Assembly (NCBI RefSeq): GCF_900186865.1
Contig: NZ_LT906480.1
Span: forward strand, 700,001-764,000
DNA length: 64,000 nucleotides
Direction: 5' to 3'
Origin: Stenotrophomonas maltophilia
GTDB taxonomy: Bacteria; Pseudomonadota; Gammaproteobacteria; Xanthomonadales; Xanthomonadaceae
The notes below the pieces were generated by a model, which saw only the letters and a list, made by a program, of their open reading frames with translations, was not told the origin of the DNA and searched no databases. Shown in pieces: positions 44,311 to 56,942 of the stretch (within the stretch, counting starts at the first letter, position 1; each line of letters starts with the position of its first letter). The position numbers and the translations under genes were made by a program.

Positions 44311-46151
44311 GCAAGGCCGGCCGCAACCGCCCGCGCAATGCCTTCAACCTGCGCCAGCGCCTGCGCTGGGTCGCGCTCGCGCTCGGCCTGTGCTCGGTGT
44401 CGCTGGTCGGTCGTGCTGCCTACGTGCAGATCATCAACAGCGACTTCTACCAGCGCCAGGGCGAGGCCCGTTACCTGCGCGAGCTGCCGATCAAGACCTC
44501 GCGCGGCATGATCACCGACCGCAACGGCGAGCCGCTGGCGGTATCCACGCCGGTCGCCTCGATCTGGGTCAATCCGCAGGACCTGCTGCGTTCGCCCGAG
44601 CGCATCCCGGAGCTGGCCCAGGCGGTCGGCATGTCGGTGGATGAGCTGAGCAGCCGCCTGTCGCAGAAGTCGGACAAGGAATTCATGTACCTGCGCCGCC
44701 GGATCAATCCGGACGAGGCAGAGAAGGTGGTCGCGCTGAAGATTCCGGGCGTGGCCGCGCAGCGCGAGTTCCGCCGCTTCTACCCGCAGGGTGAAGCGAT
44801 GGCGCACGTGCTGGGCTTCACCAACATCGACGACCGCGGCCAGGAAGGCCTGGAGCTGGCGTTCGACGAATGGCTGCGCGGCAAGGCCGGTGCGAAGCGG
44901 GTGATCCGCAACCGCAAGGGCGAGACCGTCGAGAGCGATCTGCTGCGCGCCGCTGAGCCGGGCAAGGACCTGACCCTCAGCATCGACCGCCGCATCCAGT
45001 ACCTGGCGTTCAAGGAACTGCGCAACGCGCTGGTGGCCAACAAGGCAGCGGGCGGTTCGATGGTGATCATGGACGTGACCACCGGCGAGATCCTGGCCAT
45101 GGTCAACCTGCCGACCTACAACCCGAATTCGCTGACTGGCGCGCTGCCCGATGCGCGCCGCAACCGTGCGGTGACCGACCTGGTCGAGCCGGGTTCGACG
45201 ATGAAGCCGTTGACCATCGCTACCGCGCTGCAGGCCGGTGCGGTGACCAAGGACACCATCATCGACACCAATCCGGGCTACATGCAGGTGGCCCGCTTCA
45301 CCATCCGCGACGTGCCGCGCAACAACGGCGTGTTGAACGTGACCGGTGTCATCACCCGCAGTTCCAACATCGGCGCGGCCAAGGTCGCGGCGAAGATGCC
45401 GGACCAGGTGTTCTATGACGGTGTGCGCCGATTCGGCTATGGCTCGGTGCCGCACAGCGGCTTCCCGGGTGAATCCGGTGGCGTCGTGCGACGCCCGGCC
45501 AACTGGGACGGTGCCACCAAGACCACGATGTCCTACGGCTACGGCCTGAACGTGACGCCGCTGCAGATCGCTACCGCCTATTCGGCGCTGGCCAATGGCG
45601 GCAAGCTGATCGCGCCGACTTTCGTCAAAGGCCAGCGCAACGAAGCGCATCAGATCATCGATGAGAGCGTCGCCAGGCAGGTGGTGGCGATGATGGAAAC
45701 CGTGGTCACCCAGGGCGGCGCCAAGCAGGCGGCGGTGCTGGGCTACCGCGTGGCCGGCAAGACCGGTACCGCGCGCAAGACCGGTCCGGGTGGTTACGAG
45801 CGGGGTCATTACAACGCGCTGTTCGCCGGCGTGGTGCCCGCCACCAACCCGCGCTTCGCCACCGTCATCGTCATCAACGATCCGCAAGCCGGCAAGTTCT
45901 ACGGTGGCCTGGTGTCGGCGCCGGTCTACCACAACGTGATGGAAGGCACCCTGCGCCTGATGGACGTGCCATTGGACGACCTGCAGTCATGGCTGGCCGC
46001 ACAGCAGTCCGGCAAGGTCGGCCACTCGGCCTCGATCCTGCCTGCGCCGCCGGCCGAGACCGCGCTGCCGGTGGATGCCGCCGCTGAATTCGATGCTGCG
46101 CTGCCGAGCGCGCACGCCCAGACGCCGCCCACTACGGGAGGCACGCAATGA
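44307..46151 (+). CDS. ftsI: Division-specific peptidoglycan transpeptidase (PBP3)
   Basis: Crosslinks septal peptidoglycan with FtsW. 614 residues: short cytosolic N-terminus, one helix (about 22-42), the pedestal domain ([20 protein letters not shown]), then the transpeptidase domain with Ser297 in GSTMKP (SxxK), Ser352-Ser353-Asn354 (SxN) and Lys485-Thr-Gly (KTG). Target of beta-lactams such as aztreonam. A Pro/Ala-rich tail ([17 protein letters not shown]) is long compared with E. coli and would be periplasmic. Overlaps murE by ATGA. Confidence 0.97.
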   Translation: MSKAGRNRPRNAFNLRQRLRWVALALGLCSVSLVGRAAYVQIINSDFYQRQGEARYLRELPIKTSRGMITDRNGEPLAVSTPVASIWVNPQDLLRSPERIPELAQAVGMSVDELSSRLSQKSDKEFMYLRRRINPDEAEKVVALKIPGVAAQREFRRFYPQGEAMAHVLGFTNIDDRGQEGLELAFDEWLRGKAGAKRVIRNRKGETVESDLLRAAEPGKDLTLSIDRRIQYLAFKELRNALVANKAAGGSMVIMDVTTGEILAMVNLPTYNPNSLTGALPDARRNRAVTDLVEPGSTMKPLTIATALQAGAVTKDTIIDTNPGYMQVARFTIRDVPRNNGVLNVTGVITRSSNIGAAKVAAKMPDQVFYDGVRRFGYGSVPHSGFPGESGGVVRRPANWDGATKTTMSYGYGLNVTPLQIATAYSALANGGKLIAPTFVKGQRNEAHQIIDESVARQVVAMMETVVTQGGAKQAAVLGYRVAGKTGTARKTGPGGYERGHYNALFAGVVPATNPRFATVIVINDPQAGKFYGGLVSAPVYHNVMEGTLRLMDVPLDDLQSWLAAQQSGKVGHSASILPAPPAETALPVDAAAEFDAALPSAHAQTPPTTGGTQ

Positions 46152-47656
46152 GTCCTTCGATGTTGCTTTCGCAGTTGCTTCCGGACGTTGCCCTTGCAGG
46201 GCACGACCCCGTTCTGACCGGCCTGGTGCTGGACAGCCGCGCCGTGCGTCCCGGCAATGCCTTCGTCGCCATCGCCGGTTTCGGCGCGCATGGCCTGGGC
46301 TTTGTCGAGCAGGCCCGCGCCGCCGGTGCCAGCGTCATCCTGTTTGAACCGCCGGCGCCTGCCGAACTGCCGGCACCGGCCGATGCGATCGCCGTGCCGG
46401 GCCTGCGCGCACGCATGGGTGCGATGGCCGACCAGTTCCATGGCGCGCCGTCGCGGGCGATGGCGATGGTCGGTGTCACCGGCACCAACGGCAAGACCTC
46501 CACCGTGCAGCTGCTGGCCCAGGCCTGGCACCTGCTCGGTACGCCCAGTGGCAGTATCGGCACGCTGGGCGCCGGACTTTATGGTGCGGTCGAGCCGACC
46601 GGCTTCACCACGCCGCTGGTGCTGCAGATGCATGCGCTGCTGGCGCAGCTGCGCGACGCCGGTGCGCGCGCGGTGGCGATGGAAGTCAGCTCGCATGCGC
46701 TGGACCAGGGTCGCGTGGATGCCGTGCACTACGACGTGGCGGTGTTCACCAACCTCACCCGCGACCATCTGGACTACCACGGCGACATGGCCAGCTACGG
46801 CGCGGCCAAGGCGCGGCTGTTCCACCGTCCGGGCCTGAAGGCCGCGGTGATCAATCTGGACGACGCGTTCGGCGGCCAGCTGTTCGCCGGCCTGCCGGCG
46901 GGCGTGCAGCCGATCGGCCTGAGCTCGCGCGGTGCCACCGACGCCAGCGTGCGCGCCGAGGCGCTGCAGCTGGATGGCCGTGGCATTGCCTTCGAACTGG
47001 TCATCGACGGCCAGCGCGCGGCGGTGCAGTCGCCGCTGCTGGGCCGCTTCAACGTGGACAACCTGCTGGCGGTGGCCGGCACCCTGCACGCGCAGGGCCA
47101 GCCGCTGCCGCGCATCGCCGAGGTGCTGTCGGCACTGCAGCCGATCCGTGGCCGCATGAACCGCCTGGGCGGCGAAGACGGCCTGCCGACCGTGGTGGTC
47201 GACTACGCACACACCCCGGACGCGCTGGAACAGGCGCTGGACAGCCTGCATGGCCACCTGCAGGGCACGCTGTTCTGCGTGTTCGGCTGCGGCGGCGAGC
47301 GTGATACCGGCAAGCGCCCGCAGATGGCGGCCATTGCCGAGCGCCTGGCCAACAAGGTCATCGTCACCGACGACAACCCGCGTGGCGAGGATGGCGACGT
47401 GATCGTGGCCGACATCCTGGCCGGCTTCACCGATGCCTCCGCCGTGACCGTGCAGCGCAGCCGCGCGCGTGCGATCGGCCTGGCGGTGAAGCGTGCCGGT
47501 GCCGGTGACATCATCCTGATCGCTGGCAAGGGCCACGAGCCGTACCAGGAAGTGAATGGCGTGCGCCATGACTTCGACGACACCGAAGTGGCCGCCGCTG
47601 CACTGGCGGCCAAGGCCGGTGTACTAGAGGCGCAGGCCGGGGAGGGCACCGCATGA
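46148..47656 (+). CDS. murE: UDP-MurNAc-tripeptide synthetase (meso-DAP adding)
   Basis: ATP-dependent ligase that adds the third residue of the stem peptide. 502 residues. P-loop [10 protein letters not shown] (Lys116), [36 protein letters not shown] and DNPR at 409-412, the motif that selects meso-diaminopimelate rather than lysine. GHEPYQ near the end is also conserved. The order murE-murF with overlapping ends is the usual one. Because murD is missing here, its substrate must be supplied by a MurD or MurD2/MurL route encoded elsewhere. Confidence 0.97.
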   Translation: MSPSMLLSQLLPDVALAGHDPVLTGLVLDSRAVRPGNAFVAIAGFGAHGLGFVEQARAAGASVILFEPPAPAELPAPADAIAVPGLRARMGAMADQFHGAPSRAMAMVGVTGTNGKTSTVQLLAQAWHLLGTPSGSIGTLGAGLYGAVEPTGFTTPLVLQMHALLAQLRDAGARAVAMEVSSHALDQGRVDAVHYDVAVFTNLTRDHLDYHGDMASYGAAKARLFHRPGLKAAVINLDDAFGGQLFAGLPAGVQPIGLSSRGATDASVRAEALQLDGRGIAFELVIDGQRAAVQSPLLGRFNVDNLLAVAGTLHAQGQPLPRIAEVLSALQPIRGRMNRLGGEDGLPTVVVDYAHTPDALEQALDSLHGHLQGTLFCVFGCGGERDTGKRPQMAAIAERLANKVIVTDDNPRGEDGDVIVADILAGFTDASAVTVQRSRARAIGLAVKRAGAGDIILIAGKGHEPYQEVNGVRHDFDDTEVAAAALAAKAGVLEAQAGEGTA

Positions 47657-49047
47657 AGCGCACCCTGCTTTCGCTGATCGCACACTGGGCCGGCGGTGAG
47701 ATCCACGGCGACGACGTGGCCATCGATGCGGTCAGCAATGACACCCGCAGCCTCGGCCCGGGCAGCCTGTATGTGGCGCTGCGCGGCGAGCGTTTCGACG
47801 GCCATGACTTTGCCGCCGACGCGCAGGCGCGCGGTGCCAGTGCGCTGCTGGTCGAGCGCCTGCTGCCGATCGAACTGCCACAGGTGCTGGTGGCCGACAG
47901 CGAACTGGCACTGGCGAAGATCGCCACCGGCATGCAGCGCGACCGCGGCACCGAGGTGTTCGCGATCACCGGCAGCAACGGCAAGACCAGCGTGAAGAGC
48001 CTGCTGCTGTCGATCCTGCAGCAGGTGGCACAGCACGCCCACAAGGTGGTCTACGCCAACCCGGGCAACCGCAACAACGAGATCGGCCTGCCGCTGGCGG
48101 TGATCGATGCGCCGGAAGATGCCGACTACGCCGTCTACGAGATGGGCGCCGGCAAGCCGGGCGATATCGCCTACCTGACCGACATCGCCCGCCCGCGCTA
48201 TGCGCTGGTCAACAACATTGCCCCGGCGCACCTGGAACGCATGGGCAGCCTGCTCGGCGTGGCGGTGACCAAGGGCGCGATCTATGCAGCGCTGCCGGCC
48301 GATGGCGTGGCGGTGATCAATGTGGACGATGCCTACGGCCGCTGGTTCGAACAGCATTTCGTCGGCACCCCGCCGCGTTGCCGCGTGCTGCGCTACGGCC
48401 TGGAACATACCGCCGAGGTGACCGCGCGCGACATCCGCGCCGGCGCGCAGGGCAGCCAGTTCACCCTGGTCGCACCGAGCGGCGAAGCCCGCGTGGTGCT
48501 CGGCCTGCCCGGTCGCCACAACGTCAGCAATGCGCTGGCCGCCGCCAGCCTGGCGCTGGCCGCCGGTGTCGACCTGGCGCTGATCGCGACCGGCCTGGCC
48601 GAAGCGCAGCCGGTGCCGGGCCGCCAGATTGCCCATCAGCTGCGCAATGGCACGGTGCTGGTGGACGACAGCTACAACGCCAACCCCGGTTCGCTGGCTG
48701 CGGCCATCGACGCCCTGGCCGCCGCGCCGGAAGAGGGCTGGCTGGTGCTGGGCGACATGCGCGAGCTGGGTCCGGACAGCGAGGCGCTGCATGCGCAGGC
48801 CGGCATCCGTGCACGCGCCGCCGGCCTGAAGCGGCTGTATGCACTGGGTCCGCTCAGTGCCGCCGCTGCGGCCGCCTTCGGTGAAGGCGGACGCCATTTC
48901 GATACCCATGGTGCGCTGTCACAGGCGCTGCAGGACGAGTTGCACGCTGGTGTGCGCTGCCTGGTCAAGGGTTCCCGTGGCAGTGCCATGGACCTGATCG
49001 TCAAAGCGCTGCTGGCGCAAGGAGAGGAATCCCCGCATGTTGTATGA
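47653..49047 (+). CDS. murF: UDP-MurNAc-pentapeptide synthetase (D-Ala-D-Ala adding)
   Basis: Adds D-Ala-D-Ala to the UDP-MurNAc-tripeptide, completing the soluble precursor. 464 residues. N-terminal domain with [21 protein letters not shown]-loop [12 protein letters not shown] (Lys111), [37 protein letters not shown] and [19 protein letters not shown]. Last 11 bases overlap mraY. Works directly with ddlB (54002), which supplies its substrate. Confidence 0.97.
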   Translation: MKRTLLSLIAHWAGGEIHGDDVAIDAVSNDTRSLGPGSLYVALRGERFDGHDFAADAQARGASALLVERLLPIELPQVLVADSELALAKIATGMQRDRGTEVFAITGSNGKTSVKSLLLSILQQVAQHAHKVVYANPGNRNNEIGLPLAVIDAPEDADYAVYEMGAGKPGDIAYLTDIARPRYALVNNIAPAHLERMGSLLGVAVTKGAIYAALPADGVAVINVDDAYGRWFEQHFVGTPPRCRVLRYGLEHTAEVTARDIRAGAQGSQFTLVAPSGEARVVLGLPGRHNVSNALAAASLALAAGVDLALIATGLAEAQPVPGRQIAHQLRNGTVLVDDSYNANPGSLAAAIDALAAAPEEGWLVLGDMRELGPDSEALHAQAGIRARAAGLKRLYALGPLSAAAAAAFGEGGRHFDTHGALSQALQDELHAGVRCLVKGSRGSAMDLIVKALLAQGEESPHVV

Positions 49048-50122
49048 ACTGGCTCGATGGTTGCAGCAGTTGGAGAGCCTGTTCGGGCTGTTCAACTACC
49101 AGACGTTCCGCGCCATCCTTGCCGCGCTGACGGCCCTGTTCCTGTCGCTGTGGCTTGGCCCGGCGATGATCCGCAAGCTTGCCCAGTTCAAGGGCGGCCA
49201 GCCGATCCGCAAGGACGGTCCGCAGACCCATTTCTCCAAGGCCGGCACGCCGACCATGGGCGGTTCGCTGATCCTGCTCACCATCACCCTGTCGGTGCTG
49301 ATGTGGGCCGACCTGCGCAACCGCTACGTGTGGCTGGTGCTGGCGGTGATGCTGTGCTTCGGCGCCATCGGCTGGTATGACGACTGGATCAAGATCGTCC
49401 GCCGCGACCCGAACGGCCTGAAGTCGCGCTGGAAATACCTGCTGCAGTCGATCTTCGGCCTGGCTGCTGGCCTGTTCCTGTTCTACACGGCCGACGTGCC
49501 GGCGGCGCTGACCTTCTACATCCCGATGTTCAAGTCGGTGGCGTTGCCGCTGGCCGGCATCGGCTTCGTGGCCATCGCCTACTTCTGGATCGTCGGCTTC
49601 TCCAACGCGGTGAACCTGACCGACGGCCTGGACGGCCTGGCCATCATGCCCACCGTGCTGGTGGCCTGCGCGCTGGGCGTGTTCGCGTATGCCTCGGGCA
49701 ACGTGGTATTCGCCAACTACCTGCAGATTCCGCAGATTCCGGGCGCCGGCGAGCTGGTCATCATCTGTGCGGCCATCGCCGGTGCGGGCCTCGGCTTCCT
49801 GTGGTTCAACACCTATCCGGCCATGGTCTTCATGGGCGACATCGGCGCGCTGGCGCTGGGCGCGGTGCTGGGCACGATCGCGGTGATCACCCGCCAGGAA
49901 CTGGTGCTGGTGATCATGGGCGGCGTATTCGTCATCGAAACACTGTCGGTGATGATCCAGGTGGCCTCGTTCAAGCTGACCGGCAAGCGCGTGTTCCGCA
50001 TGGCGCCGATCCACCACCATTTCGAACTGAAGGGCTGGCCCGAGCCGCGTGTGATTGTGCGCTTCTGGATCATCTCCGTCGTGCTCGTGCTGATCGGCCT
50101 GGCCACGTTGAAGGTGCGCTGA
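49037..50122 (+). CDS. mraY: Phospho-MurNAc-pentapeptide translocase
   Basis: Integral membrane enzyme that moves phospho-MurNAc-pentapeptide to undecaprenyl phosphate, making lipid I. 361 residues, ten helices. Conserved: [23 protein letters not shown] (DD metal motif), [30 protein letters not shown] and the [14 protein letters not shown] histidine loop. In most proteobacteria murD follows here; in this window ftsW begins one base after the stop. Confidence 0.98.
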   Translation: MLYELARWLQQLESLFGLFNYQTFRAILAALTALFLSLWLGPAMIRKLAQFKGGQPIRKDGPQTHFSKAGTPTMGGSLILLTITLSVLMWADLRNRYVWLVLAVMLCFGAIGWYDDWIKIVRRDPNGLKSRWKYLLQSIFGLAAGLFLFYTADVPAALTFYIPMFKSVALPLAGIGFVAIAYFWIVGFSNAVNLTDGLDGLAIMPTVLVACALGVFAYASGNVVFANYLQIPQIPGAGELVIICAAIAGAGLGFLWFNTYPAMVFMGDIGALALGAVLGTIAVITRQELVLVIMGGVFVIETLSVMIQVASFKLTGKRVFRMAPIHHHFELKGWPEPRVIVRFWIISVVLVLIGLATLKVR

Positions 50123-50123
50123 G

Positions 50124-51443
50124 ATGAACGACCTGTCCCGCCAGGCAACACGCCTTGAAGCCATCGAAGGCAGCTACGACAAGTGGCTGCTGGGCGCGAT
50201 CATCGCGCTCACCGGCGTGGGCGTGGTGATGGTGGCGTCCAGCTCGATCGCCTTGATGAGCAGTCCGTTCTACTACCTCAACCGCCACCTGATCTTCCTG
50301 GCGGTGGGTATCGTGCTGGCGGTCATCGCCGCCCGCACTGAACTGAAGTCCATCGAGCAGTACAACCAGATGCTGCTGCTGGGCTGCTTCGTGCTGCTGC
50401 TGGCGGTGTTCGCACCGGGCCTGGGCAGCACGGTCAACGGTGCGCGCCGCTGGATCAACCTGGGCATCTCCAAGTTCCAGACGGTCGAAGCGGTGAAAGT
50501 GCTCTACATCGTCTGGCTGTCCAGCTACCTGGTGCGTTTCCGCGACGAGGTCAATGCGACCTGGCCGGCGATGCTCAAGCCGCTGGGCGTGGCCGGGGCG
50601 CTGGTGGTGCTGCTGCTGCTGCAGCCGGACTTCGGCTCGTCCACCCTGCTGCTGGCGATCACCGCCGGCATGCTGGTGCTGGGCGGGGTGAACATGCCGC
50701 GCATGTCGATGCCGGTGATCATCGGCCTGGTCGGCATGAGCGCACTGGCGATCATCGAGCCGTACCGCATGCGCCGCATCACGTCCTTCCTGGACCCATG
50801 GGCCGACCAGCAGGGCGACGGCTACCAGCTGTCCAACGCGCTGATGGCGGTGGGCCGTGGCGAGTGGACCGGCGTCGGCCTGGGCAACTCGGTGCAGAAG
50901 CTGTACTACCTGCCCGAAGCGCATACCGACTTCATCTTCTCGGTCACCGCCGAGGAATTCGGCTTCCTGGGCACCTGCGTGATCGTGGCCCTGTACGCGC
51001 TGCTGGTCGGCCGGACCTTCTGGCTGGGCATGCGCTGCGTGGAGATGAAGCGGCACTTCTCCGGCTACATCGCCTTCGGCATCGGCCTGTGGATCAGCAT
51101 GCAGACCTTCGTTTCGATCGGCGTGAACCTGGGCATCCTGCCGACCAAGGGCCTGACCCTGCCGCTGATCTCTTCCGGCGGCTCGTCGGTGCTGATGACC
51201 TGCGTGGCGATGGGCCTGCTGCTGCGCGTGTCCTATGAACTCAAGCGCGCCGAGCGCCGCCAGGCCGTGCGCATCGGCGGCACCGAAGACGCCGCTGCCG
51301 AGCCGAGCGACGAGCCGGCCGCGCCGGTGGCCGCCAGCGTACCGATGAGCGCCGAGCCGGTGGCTGCCGCTGCAGCGAACGCTGCGCGTGGCACCAGCCG
51401 CCTGCAGTCGCGCATCGAACCGACCTTCGGGAGGCTGTCATGA
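50124..51443 (+). CDS. ftsW: Septal peptidoglycan glycosyltransferase FtsW
   Basis: SEDS-family polymerase that, with FtsI, builds glycan strands at the septum. 439 residues, ten helices after a short N-terminal tail. Conserved: [44 protein letters not shown], the catalytic region [56 protein letters not shown] and the end [18 protein letters not shown]. The C-terminal 60 residues (Ala/Pro/Glu-rich) are a long cytosolic extension compared with E. coli. Overlaps murG by ATGA. Confidence 0.97.
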   Translation: MNDLSRQATRLEAIEGSYDKWLLGAIIALTGVGVVMVASSSIALMSSPFYYLNRHLIFLAVGIVLAVIAARTELKSIEQYNQMLLLGCFVLLLAVFAPGLGSTVNGARRWINLGISKFQTVEAVKVLYIVWLSSYLVRFRDEVNATWPAMLKPLGVAGALVVLLLLQPDFGSSTLLLAITAGMLVLGGVNMPRMSMPVIIGLVGMSALAIIEPYRMRRITSFLDPWADQQGDGYQLSNALMAVGRGEWTGVGLGNSVQKLYYLPEAHTDFIFSVTAEEFGFLGTCVIVALYALLVGRTFWLGMRCVEMKRHFSGYIAFGIGLWISMQTFVSIGVNLGILPTKGLTLPLISSGGSSVLMTCVAMGLLLRVSYELKRAERRQAVRIGGTEDAAAEPSDEPAAPVAASVPMSAEPVAAAAANAARGTSRLQSRIEPTFGRLS

Positions 51444-52528
51444 GCACAGCCACCGACAACGTGCGCCCGGTGATGATCCTGGCCGGTGGTACCGGCGGTC
51501 ACATCTTCCCCGGCCTGGCCGTGGCCCGCGTGCTGCGCGCGCGCGGCGTGCCGGTCACCTGGATGGGCGCCGACGGTGCGATGGAAACCCGTCTGGTGCC
51601 GCAGCACGACATTCCGATCGACACGCTGGCCATCACCGGCCTGCGCGGCAAGGGCAAGCTGGCCCTGCTGGGCGCGCCGTGGCGGCTGATGCGCGCGCTG
51701 CGCGCGGCCGGCATGATCATCCGCAAGCGCCAGCCGCGTGCGGTGGTGGCCTTCGGTGGATTCGCCTCCGGTCCCGGCGGCATGGCCACGCGCCTGCATG
51801 GCCTGCCGCTGATCGTGCATGAGCAGAACCGCGCACCGGGCCTGACCAATCGCATCCTGTCGCGCTATGCACGCCGTCTGCTGACCGGCTTCCCGGGCAC
51901 CTTCGCCAAGGGCGAGGAGTTTGTCGGCAACCCGGTGCGTGCGGAGATCGCCGCCATCGCACCGCCGGAACAGCGCTTCGCCGACCGCCAGGGTCCGCTG
52001 CGCGTGCTGGTGGTGGGCGGCAGCCAGGGGGCACGCGCGCTCAATACCGGCGTGCCGCAGGCTATCGCTGCGCTGGGCGCCACAGTGCCGGTGCAGGTGC
52101 GCCACCAGAGCGGCGAGAAGATGCATGCCGAAGCGGTCGAGGCGTATGCCAAGGCTGGCGTGCAGGCGGAGATCACCCCGTTCATCGCCGACATGGCCGA
52201 GGCGTTTGCCTGGGCCGATCTGGTCGTATGCCGCTCCGGCGCGTCCACGCTGGCCGAGCTGTGCGCGGTCGGTGTCGGCAGTGTGCTGGTGCCATTCCCC
52301 GCTGCCGTCGACGATCACCAGACCCGCAATGCGGAGTACCTGGTCGAGCGCGGCGCGGCGGTTTTGCTGAAGCAGGACGGAACGCTGGCCGACGGCATTG
52401 CCGCACTGCTGCGCGATCTGTCCGAAAATCCCGCCCGCCGCATGCAGATGGCGCAAGCCGCGCGTGCCCTGGCCAAGGTCGATGCCGCCGAGCGCATCGC
52501 CGATATCATTCTCGAGGAAGCTGTATGA
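51440..52528 (+). CDS. murG: UDP-GlcNAc transferase MurG
   Basis: Peripheral membrane GT-B enzyme adding GlcNAc to lipid I to give lipid II. 362 residues. G loops [17 protein letters not shown] and [41 protein letters not shown] and the C-terminal [16 protein letters not shown] with [17 protein letters not shown]. Slightly longer than E. coli MurG through its tail. The murC start lies 40 bases on, with ATG 52536 in between as a possible alternative murC start. Confidence 0.97.
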   Translation: MSTATDNVRPVMILAGGTGGHIFPGLAVARVLRARGVPVTWMGADGAMETRLVPQHDIPIDTLAITGLRGKGKLALLGAPWRLMRALRAAGMIIRKRQPRAVVAFGGFASGPGGMATRLHGLPLIVHEQNRAPGLTNRILSRYARRLLTGFPGTFAKGEEFVGNPVRAEIAAIAPPEQRFADRQGPLRVLVVGGSQGARALNTGVPQAIAALGATVPVQVRHQSGEKMHAEAVEAYAKAGVQAEITPFIADMAEAFAWADLVVCRSGASTLAELCAVGVGSVLVPFPAAVDDHQTRNAEYLVERGAAVLLKQDGTLADGIAALLRDLSENPARRMQMAQAARALAKVDAAERIADIILEEAV

Positions 52529-52568
52529 AGAAGGCATGCCACCGCGCCTGCCCTGCGCGAGGCCGCGC

Positions 52569-54005
52569 ATGATCCGCCGCCTGCACGACACCAACGACCT
52601 GGTGCGCGCGTTCCCGCGCGTGCATTTCGTCGGCATCGGCGGCACCGGCATGAGCGGTATCGCCGAAGTGATGCTGACGCTGGGCTATGAAGTGTCCGGC
52701 TCGGACAACGCCGACAACGTGGCGACCCGCCGCCTGGCCAGCCTGGGTGCGCGCATCATGCGCGGCCACTCGGCGGCCAACGTGCTGGGCACCGACTGCG
52801 TGGTGGTCTCCAGCGCCATCCGCGAAGACAACCCGGAACTGATGGAAGCGCGCAGCCAGCGCATTCCGATCATGCCGCGTGCGGCCATGCTGGCCGAGCT
52901 GATGCGCTTCCGTCGCGGCATCGCCGTGGCCGGTACGCATGGCAAGACCACCACCACCAGCCTGACCGCTGCGGTATTGAGCGAAGGCGGCCTGGACCCG
53001 ACGTTCGTGATTGGTGGCCAGCTGCTGGCCGCCGGCGCCAACGCCAAGCTGGGTGGTGGCCAGTGGCTGGTGGCCGAGGCCGACGAAAGCGATGGCAGCT
53101 TCCTGCGCCTGAATCCGTTGATGTCGATCATCACCAACATCGATGCCGATCATCTGGAGAACTACGGCAACGACTTTGCCCGCGTGCAGGCGGCGTTTGC
53201 CGAGTTCCTGCAGCGCCTGCCGTTCTATGGCCTGGCGGTGCTGTGCATCGACGACCCGGAAGTGGCTGCGCTGGCCGCCAGGACCCCGCGCCACGTGATG
53301 AGCTACGGCATGAGCCCGCAGGCCGACGTGCGCGCCGAGAACGTGGTGCAGGAAGGGTCGCGCATGCGCTTCACCCTGCGCCTGCCGCAGGGCACCAGCC
53401 AGGAAGTGGTACTGGCACTGCCGGGCAGGCACAACGTACTCAACGCACTGGCCGCCGCCGCAGTGGGCTGGCAGCTGGGCGTGGCCCCGGACGCCATCGC
53501 GCGGGCGCTGGAAGGCTTCGCCGGTGTCGGCCGTCGCTTCAACGATCTGGGCGAAGTGACCACCGCCAGTGGCGCCAAGGTGCGCATCATCGATGACTAC
53601 GGTCATCACCCGAGCGAGCTGGAAGCCGTGTTCGCCGCCGCCCGTGGTGGCTGGGCCGACAAGCGCCTGGTGGTGGCCTTCCAGCCGCACCGCTACAGCC
53701 GAACCCGCGACCAGTTCGACAAGTTCGCCGCGGTGCTGTCCAGCGTCGATGCGCTGGTGCTGAGCGAGGTCTACCCGGCTGGCGAGGAACCGATTGCCGG
53801 TGCCGACTCGCATGCGCTGGCCCGTGCCATCCGTGCCCGCGGCCGCAGTGAGCCGGTGGTGGTGGGCAAGGCCGCCGAGCTGGCCAGCGTGCTGCCGGAC
53901 GTGCTGCAGGACGGTGACCTGCTGCTGATGATGGGGGCGGGCGACATCGGCGCCGTGGCTACCCACATCGCGGTGGAAGGCTTCAAGGGGGAGGGCGAGG
54001 CGTGA
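52569..54005 (+). CDS. murC: UDP-MurNAc-L-alanine ligase
   Basis: First stem peptide step, adds L-Ala to UDP-MurNAc. From ATG 52569, 478 residues ([20 protein letters not shown]); an ATG at 52536 would add 11 residues (MPPRLPCARPR) not seen in the family. Motifs: [18 protein letters not shown]-loop [12 protein letters not shown] (Lys126), [44 protein letters not shown] and [14 protein letters not shown]. Overlaps ddlB by 4 bases as GTGA. Confidence 0.96.
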   Translation: MIRRLHDTNDLVRAFPRVHFVGIGGTGMSGIAEVMLTLGYEVSGSDNADNVATRRLASLGARIMRGHSAANVLGTDCVVVSSAIREDNPELMEARSQRIPIMPRAAMLAELMRFRRGIAVAGTHGKTTTTSLTAAVLSEGGLDPTFVIGGQLLAAGANAKLGGGQWLVAEADESDGSFLRLNPLMSIITNIDADHLENYGNDFARVQAAFAEFLQRLPFYGLAVLCIDDPEVAALAARTPRHVMSYGMSPQADVRAENVVQEGSRMRFTLRLPQGTSQEVVLALPGRHNVLNALAAAAVGWQLGVAPDAIARALEGFAGVGRRFNDLGEVTTASGAKVRIIDDYGHHPSELEAVFAAARGGWADKRLVVAFQPHRYSRTRDQFDKFAAVLSSVDALVLSEVYPAGEEPIAGADSHALARAIRARGRSEPVVVGKAAELASVLPDVLQDGDLLLMMGAGDIGAVATHIAVEGFKGEGEA

Positions 54006-54964
54006 GCGCGCTGACCTTCCCGCCGCTGCGCGTGAGCGACCCGGCTGTATTCGGTCGCGTCGCCGTGCTGCTCGGCGGCACTTCCAGCGAACGCGAGGTG
54101 TCGCTGGATTCCGGCCGCAACGTACTGGAAGCACTGCAGTCGCGCGGTGTCGATGCGTTCACGGTGGACGGCATTCCTGCGCTGGCCAAGGCGCTGGCTG
54201 CCGGCGGCATCGACCGTGTGTTCAACATCCTGCACGGCCACAACGGTGGTGGTGAGGACGGCATCGTGCAGGGCCTGATGGACGCCTTCGGCGTGCCGTA
54301 CACCGGCTCGGACGTGCTGGGCTCTGCGCTGAGCATGGACAAGATCCGTACCAAGCAGGTGTGGTTGTCGCTGGGCCTGCCGACCCCGCAATACCGCAAG
54401 GTCGACGCATCGAACGTGCATGCACTGGCGGCCGAGCTGGGCCTGCCGGTGGTGGTGAAGCCGGCCAACGAAGGCTCCAGCGTGGGCATCAGCCGGGTCA
54501 CCGACGACGCCGGCCTGGATGAGGCCGTGGCCCTGGCTGCGCGCTACGACGGCCAGCTGCTGATGGAGCAGATGGTGGTCGGCGACGAACTGACCGTGGC
54601 CATTCTTGGCGACGTCGCGCTGCCGTCGATCCGCATCGTGCCCAAGGGCCAGTGGTACGACTACAACGCCAAGTACATCGCCGAGGACACCCAGTACCTG
54701 TGCCCGGGCCTGGACGGTGACGCCGAAGAAGAAATCCGGCGCATCGCACTGGCCGCGTTCCGTGCCGCCGGTTGCCGTGGCTGGGGCCGCGTGGATGTCA
54801 TGCGTGATCGCAGCAGCGGCCGATTCTTCCTGCTGGAAGTGAACACCGCACCGGGCATGACCAGCCATTCGCTGGTGCCCAAGGCCGCAGGCCAGGCCGG
54901 CATCAGCTTCGAAGAGCTGGTGTGGCGCGTGCTGGAACAGACCCTGGAGGCCTCGCACGCATGA
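54002..54964 (+). CDS. ddlB: D-alanine--D-alanine ligase
   Basis: ATP-grasp enzyme making the D-Ala-D-Ala dipeptide for murF. 320 residues from GTG 54002, in E. coli DdlB style. Motifs: [87 protein letters not shown] and the metal site [20 protein letters not shown]. Drug target of D-cycloserine. Overlaps ftsQ by ATGA. Confidence 0.97.
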   Translation: MSALTFPPLRVSDPAVFGRVAVLLGGTSSEREVSLDSGRNVLEALQSRGVDAFTVDGIPALAKALAAGGIDRVFNILHGHNGGGEDGIVQGLMDAFGVPYTGSDVLGSALSMDKIRTKQVWLSLGLPTPQYRKVDASNVHALAAELGLPVVVKPANEGSSVGISRVTDDAGLDEAVALAARYDGQLLMEQMVVGDELTVAILGDVALPSIRIVPKGQWYDYNAKYIAEDTQYLCPGLDGDAEEEIRRIALAAFRAAGCRGWGRVDVMRDRSSGRFFLLEVNTAPGMTSHSLVPKAAGQAGISFEELVWRVLEQTLEASHA

Positions 54965-55710
54965 ACGCGGTGCTGCGCATCTTCGTCTGGCTGTTGGCGC
55001 TGTCGGTGGTTGCACTGCCGGTGGTGGCCGTGGTCAATGGCTGGGTCGGCGCCGAGCGCTGGCCGCTGGCGAAACTGCGCGTGCATGGCGAGTTCAAGCG
55101 GGTACCGGCCGAACAGCTGCAGCAGGTGCTGCTGCCGTATGCGCGCGCCGGGTTCTTCGCGGTCAAGCTGCAGGATGCCCAGGACGCACTGGAAAAGTTG
55201 CCGTGGGTGGAAAGCGCACGGGTACGCAAGCAGTGGCCGGATGTGCTGGAAGTAACCCTGGTCGAGCACAAGCCGTTCGCGCGCTGGGGCAACGACCGCC
55301 TGGTTTCCGAGCAGGGCAAGCTGTTCCCCACGCCGAAGAAGCTGGCCGACCTTGCGCTGCCCGAACTGGATGGCCCGGACAGCCAGACCAAAGAAGTGAT
55401 GAAGCTGTACAGCGACTCGCGTGCATTGTTCGCACCGGCCGGCGTCGATGTGCGCCGGGTGACGATGGATGCACGCGGCAGCTGGTCGCTGGTGCTGAGC
55501 AACGGCACCGAAGTGGTGGTCGGCCGCGACGACGCGCGCTCGCGCATGCAGCGCTTCGTCAAGGTACTGCCGCAGCTCAACCGTCAGGACGCGCCGATCG
55601 AGCGCGCCGACCTCCGTTACACCAATGGTTTCACGCTGAGCTGGGGTACCCCGGCCACGCCGGCGAAAGCGCCGGCGACCCCGGCCAGAAGCACGCAGGA
55701 AAGGACATGA
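54961..55710 (+). CDS. ftsQ: Cell division protein FtsQ
   Basis: Bitopic divisome protein that recruits FtsL and FtsB. From ATG 54961, 249 residues: one helix (about 5-28), then the POTRA domain ([40 protein letters not shown]) and beta domain ([54 protein letters not shown]). The start chosen overlaps the ddlB stop as ATGA; an upstream frame to 54922 is coded within ddlB. A Pro/Ala-rich tail of about 20 residues follows. Confidence 0.95.
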   Translation: MNAVLRIFVWLLALSVVALPVVAVVNGWVGAERWPLAKLRVHGEFKRVPAEQLQQVLLPYARAGFFAVKLQDAQDALEKLPWVESARVRKQWPDVLEVTLVEHKPFARWGNDRLVSEQGKLFPTPKKLADLALPELDGPDSQTKEVMKLYSDSRALFAPAGVDVRRVTMDARGSWSLVLSNGTEVVVGRDDARSRMQRFVKVLPQLNRQDAPIERADLRYTNGFTLSWGTPATPAKAPATPARSTQERT

Positions 55711-56942
55711 ATCGCAAGGGTGACAAATCGCTGATCGTTGGCCTGGACATCGGCACCTCCAAGGTGGTGGCGCTGGTGGGCGAGTATTCGCCGGGCAACC
55801 CGATCGAAGTGATCGGCATCGGCTCGCACGAGTCGCGCGGTTTGAAGCGCGGCGTGGTGGTGGACATCGAATCGACCGTGCAGTCGATCCAGCGCGCGGT
55901 GGAAGAAGCCGAGCTGATGGCCGGCTGCGAGATCCGCTCGGTGTACGCCTCGATCTCCGGCAACCACGTGCAGTGCAAGAACTCACCGGGCATCGTGCCG
56001 ATCCGCGACGGGGAAGTGACCTGGGGCGACCTGGATCGCGTGCTCGATGCGGCCAAGGCGGTGGCGATTCCGGCCGACCAGAAGATCCTGCACGCGATCC
56101 CGCGCGAGTACGTGCTGGACGATTCGCAGGAAGGCATCCGCAATCCGGTCGGCATGACCGGCGTGCGCCTGGAGGTGCATGCGCACCTGGTGGTGTGCGC
56201 ACAGTCGGCTGCAGCCAACATCAGCAAGTGCGTGCAGCGCTGCGGCCTGCAGGTGGATGACCTGGTGCTGTCCTCGCTGGCCTCCAGCGTTGCGGTGCTG
56301 ACCGCCGACGAACGCGAGCTGGGCGTGGTGCTGGTCGACATGGGCGCCGGCACCACCGACATCGCGGTGTTCGTGCAGGGCGCGATCTGCCACACGGCTT
56401 CGCTGCCGATCGCCGGCGACCACGTCACCAATGACATCGCGCACATGCTGCGCACGCCCACCCCGGAAGCCGAGCAGATCAAGGTGCGCTACGCCTGCGC
56501 CCTGGCCCAGCTGGCCACCGCCGAGGAAAGCATCCAGGTGCCGTCGGTGGGCGACCGTCCGCCGCGCCGCATGCCGCGCCATTCGCTGGCGCAGGCGGTG
56601 CAGGGCCGTTACGAGGAAATCTTCGAGATGGTGCAGGCCGAACTGCGCCGCTCCGGCTTCGAGGAACTGGTGCGCGCCGGCATGGTGCTGACCGGTGGTG
56701 CCTCGAAGATGGAAGGCGTGGTCGAGCTGGCCGAGGAAATGCTGCAGATGCCGGTGCGCGTGGGCATCCCGCAGCACGTCACCGGGCTGGGCGAAGTGGT
56801 GGGCAACCCGGTGCATGCCACCGGCGTGGGCCTGCTGCTGATGGGCAGCCAGATCGAGCACCCGCGGCGGCCGTCGCTGCCGACCGGGCGCGCCGGAAGC
56901 ATGTTCAAGAAACTCAAGACCTGGTTCCGCGGCGAGTTCTGA
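55707..56942 (+). CDS. ftsA: Cell division protein FtsA
   Basis: Actin-like ATPase that tethers FtsZ to the membrane. 411 residues from ATG 55707, overlapping the ftsQ stop. Nucleotide fold: [20 protein letters not shown] (phosphate 1), [16 protein letters not shown] (phosphate 2), [20 protein letters not shown] (adenosine). 1C domain about 85-165 ([17 protein letters not shown]). The C-terminal amphipathic helix [15 protein letters not shown] is the membrane-targeting sequence, intact. Followed by a 169-base gap before ftsZ. Confidence 0.98.
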   Translation: MNRKGDKSLIVGLDIGTSKVVALVGEYSPGNPIEVIGIGSHESRGLKRGVVVDIESTVQSIQRAVEEAELMAGCEIRSVYASISGNHVQCKNSPGIVPIRDGEVTWGDLDRVLDAAKAVAIPADQKILHAIPREYVLDDSQEGIRNPVGMTGVRLEVHAHLVVCAQSAAANISKCVQRCGLQVDDLVLSSLASSVAVLTADERELGVVLVDMGAGTTDIAVFVQGAICHTASLPIAGDHVTNDIAHMLRTPTPEAEQIKVRYACALAQLATAEESIQVPSVGDRPPRRMPRHSLAQAVQGRYEEIFEMVQAELRRSGFEELVRAGMVLTGGASKMEGVVELAEEMLQMPVRVGIPQHVTGLGEVVGNPVHATGVGLLLMGSQIEHPRRPSLPTGRAGSMFKKLKTWFRGEF

